Source: CAYMBP01 sp964388745 (GTDB lineage: Bacteria; Babelota; Babeliae; Babelales; RVW-14). Taken from it: a DNA stretch of 6,917 nucleotides. The translations under genes were made by a program, and so were the position numbers. The notes beneath the pieces are model-generated. The model did no database searches, was not told where the DNA came from, and was given only the letters and a program-made list of their open reading frames with translations. Shown here piece after piece: positions 1-6,686 of the stretch. Every line of letters begins with the position of its first letter. The first letter of the stretch is position 1. Location: NCBI GenBank assembly GCA_964388745.1, contig CAYMBP010000036.1:1-6917 (forward strand), in the 5' to 3' direction.

Positions 1-58
1 AATAAGCAAAATCTACGATTAAATCATGCTTCATGAATTATCGAACTCGCGTTATTTA
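1..58. other. Tail downstream of the WD40 gene
   Basis: This stretch follows the WD40 stop codon. It holds a small palindrome, TCATG-CTT-CATGA (23-35), but no T-run follows it in the direction of transcription, so no terminator can be claimed. No coding sequence is seen. Confidence 0.4.
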
Positions 59-3000
59 TTAATACTCTTCTGACTCATACTCCTGCCTTTCTATTATTTG
101 ATCAAGAATGAGCTTAACAACGCTTTCACGATTATCGTACAGAGATTTCTCGCGATCAGTAAACTGCTCATAATCAATTTTTGGATTATTAATGCATTTA
201 AAAATTAAGTTCACTTCATCCATCGAGCAAAGCTCTACCTGACTACCAATACTTTTTAATCGAAAAATATCTAAATCAAGAGTCACCAATTCATGATCAG
301 CATTTTCAAAAAATTGAGGCGCTCCACTCATCTTAAGGTTAAATGTCTCAAGACAATCTCCCGTTTGAGCATCCCATATTTTACCTTCAACATCACCAGT
401 TAAGAGTAAATTATCAAGAAAGTAACTCTGCTTAGCACAAGAAAGTATACGATTACCAGATAATGATGTTATGTAATAAATTGAATTATCATGACCTTTA
501 AACCGCATTAACTCATGACCTTCAAGATTAATGAAAGCAATATCCCCATTATGTGCACCGATAACAAAAGAGCGTTTATCAGACAGAATACTCATTGCGG
601 TAAATTGTTGATTTTGATACACTTCTTGAATATGATTTCGTCCTTGATTATTAATATCTTTTTGATAATCCCATGCCATAATTACACTATGCTGAGCATA
701 ATAAAGTCTATCATCATTTCCAAGTACCATACGAGGCTGATTATTGTTTCTTAGGGTATGAAATGCCAGCTCCACTCCTGTTAATATATCATATATCTTT
801 ATACCAAATTTCGATCCAAGGGCAATGCGACCTTCAGGAAGAGGAACTATACTAAGAACAGTATAGTCAGTATTTCTTTCAGCATGTTGATTAAAATAAA
901 AAGTAGAAATTAATCTATTTTCAACAGTATCCCATACCTTCACCATCCCCCGGGAACTATGATAGGCTGCAATAATATAACGATTATCATAAATCGCAAG
1001 AGCTTCTGTTTTGCAAAGAGACTCACTATCTTGAAATTTTTGTAAGAAGATTTCTTTTTTTGTGTCAATTATTGTGATTGCTCCATTGACACAAGCGTAA
1101 GCACATCGACCATCATCAAAAAACACAACCTTACAAGCTCCTCTTTTTCCCCACACAAAAGAATGTTCTTCATTCTTTTGTCCTGTTGCCAAATTAATTG
1201 GTGTAAGGCTATTTGTATCTGCTAAAAGCAAATCACCATTGCGAAGCTGCATAATATCACTAGATGCTCCATACGCAAAACGTTTTACCTCATTACCCGT
1301 TATATAGTCCCATACCATTGTTTTTTGAGAATCAGCAATAGCTATATTCCCATCTTGAAGCTTGCAGACGCTTGGAGCACAGGGTACATCAACGTTATAG
1401 GTCTGAATACGAGCACCAGTCTGACTGTCAAATGATGCAACAGAACCTTGTTGATCTGCATTATACCCCTTACTCGAAGCGGCAATAATGATATCATCGG
1501 GCATGATAAGAATAGAATGAGTAACTCCTTCAATATCACATTTTGCAGCAACATTACCAGTCTGTTGATCAACAATATAAAGTCCTTTATACCCCGAAAA
1601 AAGCAATTTGCCAGAAGGTAAGATTTTTTTCAATGTACAAATATTATCATTGGGCACTTGAAGCTGTCTTACACTTTCCCCTGCATCGGTATCCCACCAC
1701 TCAATCAACTTATAACGAGGACCGTCAAACGACCATACACTTGCACAGGTAACTAAATCGCCAGCTGGTGACAATGCGAGATCTTGTATCAATTCTTGAC
1801 CCTTGAGTCTTTTTATCCACTTCCCAGTTGTCAAATCACAAATAAACACCTCTTGCTCAAAGCGGATAAACAATTGATTTCCCTTTATTACATGATTATC
1901 TCCATACCCTTGGCATAACCCTCTTGGGCTAGTAAGTTTTCTTAACACTTTACCCGTTAGTCGATCATAAATAACAATATTATGCAGACCATACATACCG
2001 CACAAAAGCAGTTCTCGCTCTGACAATTCAAACAGTTTATGCAAGGTAAAATTAGTAAGCTCAATGGTGTCTAACAGAGACTCTTCAATCTTACGCTTCA
2101 TGATCATATCAATTTTTTGATCGCCACTCTTACCAGAAGTATAAGTGTATAACTCACGATATTGACGGAGATTATTTTTCATGCCAAAGCGCATTTCATT
2201 CATTGACGCAAAAAGACTTGACGTTATTGAAAAACGTTGCCCTTTCTTTATAAAAGCTTCGTACTCCTCAAGATCCTTTCTATACTTCTTTTCTTTTTGA
2301 TCTTTTTTTACTTTTAGTCCAATAAGCTTGCTTTCTTCTTTCTTAAGCTCAGCTTCTTTTTGCTCAGTGATATCCTTAAAGATTTTGACGGTCCCATCAG
2401 AACAACAAGCAACAAGATGGTCATCTTTTGTCATTGTTAATGCAATAACTGGTGCTGGGCAGACTTCAAGAACTTCTATTAATTTACCAGACTCTCTATT
2501 CCAGACTTTAATTGTTTTATCATATGAACCAGAAATAATACGGCGATTATCACAAGAAAAAGTAAGCGCTTTAATTGGACCCGCATGAGCAGCTGTTGAA
2601 GCAACTTGACCATTTTCATGAACAATCATTAATGCATCATCGGTAAAGCTAAAAAGCTCTCTTCCTGTCTCTTCTGCGTAAAGATGCAATAAACCTTTTA
2701 CGCTATCTTGAGACGGCAATGACCTACTTGCTAAAACAAAGGCCCCATCAGACGATACTTCCAAAGCATTAACCACGCCTGGAACATGACCCTCACGAGC
2801 AGGATTTACAAATATTTGCTTTTTTTCTCCATTAGAATCCCACTGGATAATAGAATGATCCAGCGAAGCTGAAAAAATATACTCCTCATCCTCAATACAA
2901 CGAGCAGACAGTGATACTATCTTTTCTGAGTGAGCCTGCCTTATCTCCCGATTCGAAATACCAAGAGCCTTTTTAAGATACATAACCCCAATACTATAAT

Positions 3001-3499
3001 GTACCCTTTGATTATTAACTCCCGTAAGAATAGCTGTCCCGCTTGTATTGAATGCAAGAGCACCCACGTCAGACTCTTTTACATCACCCTTATCAATACA
3101 AACCTCTCTTTCTATATCCCAAAGGTGTGCCTCTCCAACAATATCCACAGAAACAAGCTTTGTGCTATCAGGAGAAAATGCGCAACCGGTAACTGGATAC
3201 ACATGCCCCTCAAGCGCTGCCTTAAGCTTGTTCTCTTGAACATCCCAAATCTTAATATCAAGACTATGAGCAAAGTGCCCATGTTGAGGAGCTGCTTGAA
3301 GTTCTTCTCGTTGAGCCTGCTCATAAAAAGCAATGTACCTTCCATCCTGAGAGAGCTCCTGCTTAATAAAAACATCATCTTGAGATGATGGCAAGGTGAA
3401 CTCTTTTTTAAGAGAATAAAAATCACCAGCTTGTAAGTTTAAAACACTAAATAGCCCAAAAAGAAAACATCGTGAAATAACGGCGCGAATGCGAATCAT
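59..3499 (-). CDS. Large exported WD40-repeat / beta-propeller protein (1146 aa)
   Basis: The protein is probably exported and built of beta-propeller blades, i.e. a protein-binding scaffold; its partner is unknown. Residues 1-24 look like a Sec signal peptide: basic start (R3, R5, R10), hydrophobic stretch 11-22, likely cleavage after LQA24. Residues about 45-377 hold roughly seven WD-type blades; the clearest are 98-128 (GH...LWD), 190-221 (AH...IQWD), 305-334 (AH...KVWN) and 349-376. A charged Lys/Glu-rich segment at 380-420 is probably a coiled coil. Residues about 500-1055 contain a further 11-14 degenerate blades, visible as repeated endings of the form (W/Y/I)D..TG near 511, 554, 602, 643, 691, 730, 856, 903, 943 and 1043, plus a classic GH...IWD unit at 1002-1043. 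The last 90 residues are acidic and unassigned. The ATG is supported by an AGGGGG Shine-Dalgarno 5 nt upstream and by the signal peptide beginning there. The gene has its own promoter. The WD40 assignment is firm; blade count and function are inference. Secreted WD40 proteins in intracellular bacteria are often suspected of acting on the host, but nothing here proves it. Confidence 0.92.
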   Translation of the reverse strand: MIRIRAVISRCFLFGLFSVLNLQAGDFYSLKKEFTLPSSQDDVFIKQELSQDGRYIAFYEQAQREELQAAPQHGHFAHSLDIKIWDVQENKLKAALEGHVYPVTGCAFSPDSTKLVSVDIVGEAHLWDIEREVCIDKGDVKESDVGALAFNTSGTAILTGVNNQRVHYSIGVMYLKKALGISNREIRQAHSEKIVSLSARCIEDEEYIFSASLDHSIIQWDSNGEKKQIFVNPAREGHVPGVVNALEVSSDGAFVLASRSLPSQDSVKGLLHLYAEETGRELFSFTDDALMIVHENGQVASTAAHAGPIKALTFSCDNRRIISGSYDKTIKVWNRESGKLIEVLEVCPAPVIALTMTKDDHLVACCSDGTVKIFKDITEQKEAELKKEESKLIGLKVKKDQKEKKYRKDLEEYEAFIKKGQRFSITSSLFASMNEMRFGMKNNLRQYRELYTYTSGKSGDQKIDMIMKRKIEESLLDTIELTNFTLHKLFELSERELLLCGMYGLHNIVIYDRLTGKVLRKLTSPRGLCQGYGDNHVIKGNQLFIRFEQEVFICDLTTGKWIKRLKGQELIQDLALSPAGDLVTCASVWSFDGPRYKLIEWWDTDAGESVRQLQVPNDNICTLKKILPSGKLLFSGYKGLYIVDQQTGNVAAKCDIEGVTHSILIMPDDIIIAASSKGYNADQQGSVASFDSQTGARIQTYNVDVPCAPSVCKLQDGNIAIADSQKTMVWDYITGNEVKRFAYGASSDIMQLRNGDLLLADTNSLTPINLATGQKNEEHSFVWGKRGACKVVFFDDGRCAYACVNGAITIIDTKKEIFLQKFQDSESLCKTEALAIYDNRYIIAAYHSSRGMVKVWDTVENRLISTFYFNQHAERNTDYTVLSIVPLPEGRIALGSKFGIKIYDILTGVELAFHTLRNNNQPRMVLGNDDRLYYAQHSVIMAWDYQKDINNQGRNHIQEVYQNQQFTAMSILSDKRSFVIGAHNGDIAFINLEGHELMRFKGHDNSIYYITSLSGNRILSCAKQSYFLDNLLLTGDVEGKIWDAQTGDCLETFNLKMSGAPQFFENADHELVTLDLDIFRLKSIGSQVELCSMDEVNLIFKCINNPKIDYEQFTDREKSLYDNRESVVKLILDQIIERQEYESEEY
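1155..1181. repeat. Hairpin inside the WD40 coding region
   Basis: The 11-base arms ACAAAAGAATG (1155-1165) and CATTCTTTTGT (1171-1181) are perfect reverse complements around a 5-nt loop. The element lies within the codons for about residues 773-782 of the WD40 protein, between two blades, and the reading frame is open through it. In the transcript it would form a compact AU-rich hairpin whose 3' arm contains UUUU. No function is evident; it could be chance or an mRNA stability or pausing element. Confidence 0.4.
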
Positions 3500-3504
3500 G
3501 ATAA

Positions 3505-3510
3505 CCCCCT
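3505..3510 (-). promoter_or_regulatory. Ribosome-binding site of the WD40 gene
   Basis: On the minus strand AGGGGG lies 5 nt before the ATG that ends at 3499. It is a strong Shine-Dalgarno match and fixes the start of the WD40 gene at the codon where the signal peptide begins. Confidence 0.75.
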
Positions 3511-3536
3511 GATAATTGCTGACTAAATAAGAAATG

Positions 3537-3564
3537 TAAACATATTATGACTATTACATGTTTA
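3537..3564. repeat. Inverted repeat at the WD40 transcription start (possible operator)
   Basis: TAAACAT (3537-3543) and ATGTTTA (3558-3564) form a perfect 7-bp inverted repeat with a 14-nt spacer. It abuts the -10 hexamer and covers the predicted first ~20 transcribed bases, a position where a repressor could bind. In AT-rich DNA such a repeat may also arise by chance, so operator function is only suggested. Confidence 0.3.
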
Positions 3565-3593
3565 ATTATCAATCAGAAAAAATAAATAGTCAA
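3565..3593 (-). promoter_or_regulatory. Sigma70-type promoter of the WD40 gene
   Basis: On the minus strand TTGACT (3593-3588) and GATAAT (3570-3565) are separated by exactly 17 nt. Each hexamer matches five of six positions of the housekeeping sigma-70 consensus. The predicted transcription start is near 3558, giving a leader of about 60 nt before the ATG at 3499. The site lies in the gap after the ATPase gene, so the WD40 gene can be transcribed independently of it. Confidence 0.65.
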
Positions 3594-3626
3594 ACGCCCT
3601 AAAAAGTGCAGTTTGAAAAAATATAA

Positions 3627-4793
3627 TTAATCTACAAGAGTTTTTAAACTTTTCCAGGAAACAACCCTGCCATATGAGCGCAGCTGATTATCATCGCCAC
3701 CATAAACCACAATCCCCTGATCCGAGTTGACTTGCTCCTGAAACCAATTAACCGTATCAAAATAACGCTGACTCATCGTTGATGAAGCCTTTATTTCTAT
3801 AGGAACTGTTCTGCCTTTCAATTCTATGATTAAATCTACTTCTCGCTGGTTACTATCTCTAAAAAACATCATTTGCGGACGCAAATTTTGTGCTCTAAAA
3901 TTTTTTATCAGATCAACAATAACCATATTCTCAAAAAGCCCTCCATAAATTACTCGCTTTGTAATAAGCACTTCTTGATCAATTCCCATGAGAGTCGCAG
4001 CTAATCCAACATCATAAAAGTAAAGCTTTGGTGATTTTGTTACTCGCTTTCCTAAGTTGTCATGATATGAAGAAAGCAAAAAAAGGATAAAGCTTGCTTC
4101 AAGCAATGTCAGCCAACTCTTTGCCGTGCTCACAGAAATGCCACAATTTGTTGCTAAGTCAGTAAAATTTAAGGGCATTCCTGCGCGCAAAGCGCATAAT
4201 CTCATAAATTTTTTAAACAATAAAATATTCTCTATATTTCTTATTGTTCTTATATCACGTTCAACATATGTCAATATGTAGTTTTCATAATATTCTTGAA
4301 CATTAACTTCTGGTTGATAGACTCGCGGATAAAAACCTTGATAAATTTGTTCATCTGCACTCTTACAAAGCAATCCCCCTTCCTTGAGCTCCTGAATAGA
4401 AAAAGGTAACAATGTATAAAAATAAACTCGACCAGCTAAAGATTCACTTATTTTCTCATGTAATAAAAAATTTTGTGATCCAGATAGAATGTAATAACCT
4501 AATCGAGGATTCTTATCAACTTCAACTTTTAATTGTGCAAATAACTTTGGAGCATACTGAGCTTCATCAATAATAAGACCAAACTCATTTTTATAGCTTT
4601 CAAGAAACCCCTTTGGATCACTATTGGCAAATTCAAAAATAGCAGCATCTTGCATGTCAACATAGAGGTGATTCTTAAATATATTCTTGATAAGTGTACT
4701 TTTACCCGATTGCCGAGGACCAATAACAGCAACAATTGGTACCTGTTTTGCCCCTGATAAAATAGATAATTTTAATTCTCTTTCTATGAACAT
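3627..4793 (-). CDS. AAA-type ATPase of the DUF4143 family (388 aa)
   Basis: This is a P-loop ATPase followed by a DUF4143-type C-terminal region, full length for the family (usually 370-450 aa). Residues 25-33 are the Walker A motif (GPRQSGKST), 73-79 the Walker B motif (LIIDEAQ with D76 and E77) and 102-107 a sensor-like strand ending SGSQ. Residues 119-122 (LAGR) and the LPFS element at 129-132 are typical of the family. A helix-turn-helix-like segment lies around 209-232. The C-terminal part carries E288, D320, E333 and K335 (the E-V-D and E-I-K signatures), resembling a PD-(D/E)XK nuclease core. The cellular role of such ATPases is poorly known; they are common, often horizontally spread, single-gene units. 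The ATG has a GAGG 5 nt upstream. The gene is 136 bp from the HAD gene before it and 127 bp from the WD40 gene after it, with no sign of a toxin-antitoxin partner. Family assignment is firm; biochemical function is not established. Confidence 0.93.
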   Translation of the reverse strand: MFIERELKLSILSGAKQVPIVAVIGPRQSGKSTLIKNIFKNHLYVDMQDAAIFEFANSDPKGFLESYKNEFGLIIDEAQYAPKLFAQLKVEVDKNPRLGYYILSGSQNFLLHEKISESLAGRVYFYTLLPFSIQELKEGGLLCKSADEQIYQGFYPRVYQPEVNVQEYYENYILTYVERDIRTIRNIENILLFKKFMRLCALRAGMPLNFTDLATNCGISVSTAKSWLTLLEASFILFLLSSYHDNLGKRVTKSPKLYFYDVGLAATLMGIDQEVLITKRVIYGGLFENMVIVDLIKNFRAQNLRPQMMFFRDSNQREVDLIIELKGRTVPIEIKASSTMSQRYFDTVNWFQEQVNSDQGIVVYGGDDNQLRSYGRVVSWKSLKTLVD

Positions 4794-4798
4794 TGCAT

Positions 4799-4802
4799 CC
4801 TC
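4799..4802 (-). promoter_or_regulatory. Ribosome-binding site of the DUF4143 ATPase
   Basis: GAGG on the minus strand sits 5 nt before the ATG at 4793 and supports that start. It begins only 5 nt after the end of the large inverted repeat at 4808-4866, so folding of that repeat in the mRNA could influence access of the ribosome. Confidence 0.6.
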
Positions 4803-4807
4803 AATAT

Positions 4808-4866
4808 TATGAAAATCAATTAATACGACTTATGAATATCTTATCATTCATTAATTGATTTTCATA
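4808..4866. repeat. Perfect 17-bp inverted repeat upstream of the ATPase
   Basis: The arm at 4808-4824 (TATGAAAATCAATTAAT) and the arm at 4850-4866 are exact reverse complements over 17 bases, separated by 25 nt. AATATT flanks both sides (4803-4808, overlapping the left arm by one base, and 4868-4873). Because AATATT is its own reverse complement, it could be a target-site duplication or simply an extension of the stem with a 2-nt bulge. A small nested stem (ATGA 4832-4835 with TCAT 4844-4847) lies in the spacer. The element fills the gap between the HAD copy 2 stop and the ATPase ribosome-binding site. It is AT-rich and has no T-run after it on either strand, so it is not a standard intrinsic terminator. 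It could be an operator, a 5'-UTR hairpin, a processing site or a very small mobile palindrome. Confidence 0.8.
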
Positions 4867-4929
4867 GAATATTAAGAATCTATGGTTAAAATTACCCCAA
4901 CCCCTCATTATAGAAACTTACTTAATTGG

Positions 4930-5777
4930 CTAAACCGCTACCCACTCACCATGCTCAATCAGATGAACAATTCGTTTCCTCATTCCCCAAAAATCAAAAC
5001 TCTTCGCATGAAGCTTATAGCCTCCTCGATAGACAAATGCCTGACATGGAATAGAAAACTCATCCATTGCCCGTTGAACAGAATTGGCCTCTTTAATCCG
5101 ATCATCAAAAAAGACAATTTTTGATGGTTTTTTATTTAAACGTTGCAAGTAACTCTTTAATACTAGTCCTTTAGAGTAAGAAGATGAGCATAAAATGCCG
5201 CGATAAAATAACGCTGAACCTGAAGTAAAAGCTGAACCTGATATTTTTTTTATAGGATCTTTTTCGTCAAAGCTTAAGTTAAAACCAAAACGCTGCAAAT
5301 CTTTATATCTCCACTCTTCCATAGATGAAATAGGCCCCTGTTTGCCAATATTCATTGCTGTTAATGCGATGCACGAAACTCCCCGTTGCTGTAATTTTTT
5401 TATTGTATCAACAATTGTAGCATCAATTAGCTCAAACTTCTGCGCATCACAAATTGTTCCAAATAAGTCCCAGTAAAATTGTTTATCTAAAAACCTTATA
5501 GGATGAGTTGGAATAAATGAATACCAAAGCCACTTTCGTAGAGCTGCAAATGTTCCTTGAAAAATAGGATCTTTACTATAAATCAATGTATCATCAACAT
5601 CAAAATACAAAGAGCCTGATCATCAAGATTATCTAAAACATTTACCACTTCTTGATACGAATAAATAATTGGGCACATACTTTCCTCCTCTTGTAAGTTA
5701 ATATAACAGGCTCCTGAAACAATACCCCCTATAACCACTAAAATACTAAACCTTTTTAACCAGGCTGAAAAATTCAT
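4930..5777 (-). pseudogene. Exported HAD-like (DUF2608-type) protein, copy 2, frameshifted at motif I
   Basis: The gene is a tandem paralogue of the intact gene just upstream, interrupted by one missing base. Reading from the ATG at 5777, the frame runs through an N-terminal hydrophobic segment (residues about 10-25, with C24 in a weak lipobox-like context, SGAC) to I58, then shifts and stops at 5583-5585. At 5602-5605 the plus strand has four A where the paralogue has five A (6472-6476). Adding one base restores a 282-residue protein aligning along its length with copy 1. The restored protein has HAD motif I FDVDDT (D60, D62, T64), motif II threonine in IALTAM (T140), motif III lysine in YSKG (K193) and motif IV FFDD (D215, D216). 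The second fragment is open from a TTG at 5610, so a cytosolic core without the membrane segment could be made by re-initiation, though no good Shine-Dalgarno precedes it. The ATG has AAGGG 5 nt upstream and begins 16 bp after the copy 1 stop. The lesion may be a recent mutation or a sequencing error in a homopolymer. Confidence 0.85.
5213..5241. repeat. Short direct repeat in HAD copy 2
   Basis: GCTGAACCTGA occurs at 5213-5223 and again at 5231-5241 (period 18 nt). In the protein this gives SGSA-F-T-SGSA just before the conserved LFYRG. The paralogue has unrelated residues of the same length there, so the repeat is not an insertion relative to it. Confidence 0.5.
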
Positions 5778-5793
5778 AAAAACCCTTATCTAA

Positions 5794-6660
5794 TCATTTA
5801 ACAAGCCACTCACCTCGCTCAATTAAATGAACAATTCGCTTCCTCATTCCCCAAAAATCAAAACTTGAGGCATGTCGTTTATATCCACCTCGATAGACAA
5901 AAGCTTGACAAGGCACCCCATATTCATCCATTGCTTTTTGAACAGAGATAACCTCCTTGGCTATATCATCAAAAAAAATAACCTGCGACGGCCTCGAGCC
6001 AAGCGTTTCAAGGTATTTTTTTAATACATGCCCCTTACGGTGATGATTGGCACACAAAATTCCTCGATAAAACAGAGGAACTCGTTTATCAAACATTTCA
6101 TCTTTAAGCTCAAAAATTGGCTTAGTTGAATCAAAATTAAACTCATAGCCCAACTGTTTAAGATGTTCAAATCGCCACTCTTCCATAGAGGGGATCACGC
6201 CAAAAGCCCCCTGCTCCATCGAAGTTAATGCAATACACCAAACCCCTCGCGCCTGCAATAACTTAATTTTTTTAACAATACTTAGCTCAATGACTTCAAG
6301 CTCTATTGAATTGAAAATAATTGAAATAAGACGATTGATATAATGCTGATCAAAAAATTGAAACAGATAACTTGGAAGAAGAGAATTCCAAAGCAACTTC
6401 ATGCTCCAAGATTCACTCCACGAGTTTTGAAAAATCGGATCTTTGCTGTAAAGAAGCGTATCATCAACATCAAAAATACAAAGAGCCTTATCATCAAGTG
6501 AATCAAAAATCTCAGATACTTCATTGTATGAATAAATAACAGCAACATCTTCTTGTTCGCTAGATAACACAAAAAAAGTTATCGCAAACACCAAAAAACT
6601 AATACTCACTACTAACAATAATAGTTTCTTGAGAAAACCTGACTTCGCAACAATACTCAT
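5794..6660 (-). CDS. Exported or membrane-anchored HAD-like (DUF2608-type) protein, copy 1 (288 aa)
   Basis: This is the intact member of the tandem pair. Residues 11-12 are lysines followed by a strongly hydrophobic stretch at 13-32, a signal anchor or uncleaved signal peptide that would place the rest outside the cytoplasm. The domain carries all four HAD-superfamily motifs: motif I FDVDDT (nucleophile D64, acid D66, T68), motif II T146 in IALTSM, motif III lysine K209 in RKGH, and motif IV FFDD (D231, D232). This predicts a Mg2+-dependent phosphatase or phosphotransferase; the substrate is unknown. The region between motifs I and II diverges from copy 2, while the last 39 residues are nearly the same (33 of 39 identical), including YRGGY.RHA.SFDFWG. 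DUF2608-like proteins are known mainly from Legionella, chlamydiae and related intracellular bacteria; assignment is by recognition of motifs and overall pattern. The ATG at 6660 is preferred over the adjacent GTG at 6663, which overlaps the Shine-Dalgarno. Copy 2 starts 16 bp downstream, implying one operon. Confidence 0.87.
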   Translation of the reverse strand: MSIVAKSGFLKKLLLLVVSISFLVFAITFFVLSSEQEDVAVIYSYNEVSEIFDSLDDKALCIFDVDDTLLYSKDPIFQNSWSESWSMKLLWNSLLPSYLFQFFDQHYINRLISIIFNSIELEVIELSIVKKIKLLQARGVWCIALTSMEQGAFGVIPSMEEWRFEHLKQLGYEFNFDSTKPIFELKDEMFDKRVPLFYRGILCANHHRKGHVLKKYLETLGSRPSQVIFFDDIAKEVISVQKAMDEYGVPCQAFVYRGGYKRHASSFDFWGMRKRIVHLIERGEWLVK

Positions 6661-6662
6661 CA

Positions 6663-6668
6663 CACCTC
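6663..6668 (-). promoter_or_regulatory. Ribosome-binding site deciding the start of HAD copy 1
   Basis: GAGGTG on the minus strand overlaps the GTG at 6663, so that codon cannot be served by it. The GAGG core lies 4 nt before the ATG at 6660, slightly short but workable, and supports that codon as the start. Confidence 0.5.
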
Positions 6669-6680
6669 ACAACGATTATT

Positions 6681-6686
6681 ACTATA
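6681..6686 (-). promoter_or_regulatory. Possible -10 element of the HAD operon
   Basis: TATAGT on the minus strand lies about 20 nt before the start codon of copy 1. No good -35 hexamer is seen 16-18 nt upstream (only ATTTTA/TTTTAG), and the leader would be very short. It is listed as the best local candidate for the promoter of the HAD pair, not as an established one. Confidence 0.22.

Noticed and set aside
2930..3388. A 152-codon open frame on the plus strand inside the WD40 gene
   Set aside because: It lies wholly antisense to a well-supported long gene, has no recognisable domain, and its composition (many N, I, S, L) is what antisense frames of AT-rich genes give.
3112..3426. A 104-codon minus-strand frame overlapping the start of the WD40 gene
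   Set aside because: It is an out-of-frame shadow of the WD40 coding region, with no start signal or domain.
3627..4793. A toxin-antitoxin or phage-defence role for the DUF4143 ATPase
   Set aside because: No small partner gene, nuclease effector or other defence gene adjoins it, and the family is widespread as solitary genes.
4808..4866. Insertion sequence ends or a CRISPR repeat
   Set aside because: The 25-nt spacer cannot code for a transposase and there is only one repeat unit; a non-autonomous palindrome remains possible and is reported separately.
4882..5124. An 80-codon plus-strand frame opposite the 3' end of HAD copy 2
   Set aside because: It is antisense to the most strongly conserved part of the HAD protein; conservation follows the minus-strand frame.
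5602..5606. Programmed frameshifting as the normal way to express copy 2
   Set aside because: The slippery run is only four T on the coding strand, with no evident stimulatory structure or canonical heptamer; mutation or sequencing error is simpler.
5583..5777. A separate small 64-residue secreted protein
   Set aside because: Its sequence up to I58 aligns with the N-terminus of the neighbouring HAD protein, and the last six residues are frameshift product; it is the 5' part of the broken copy 2.
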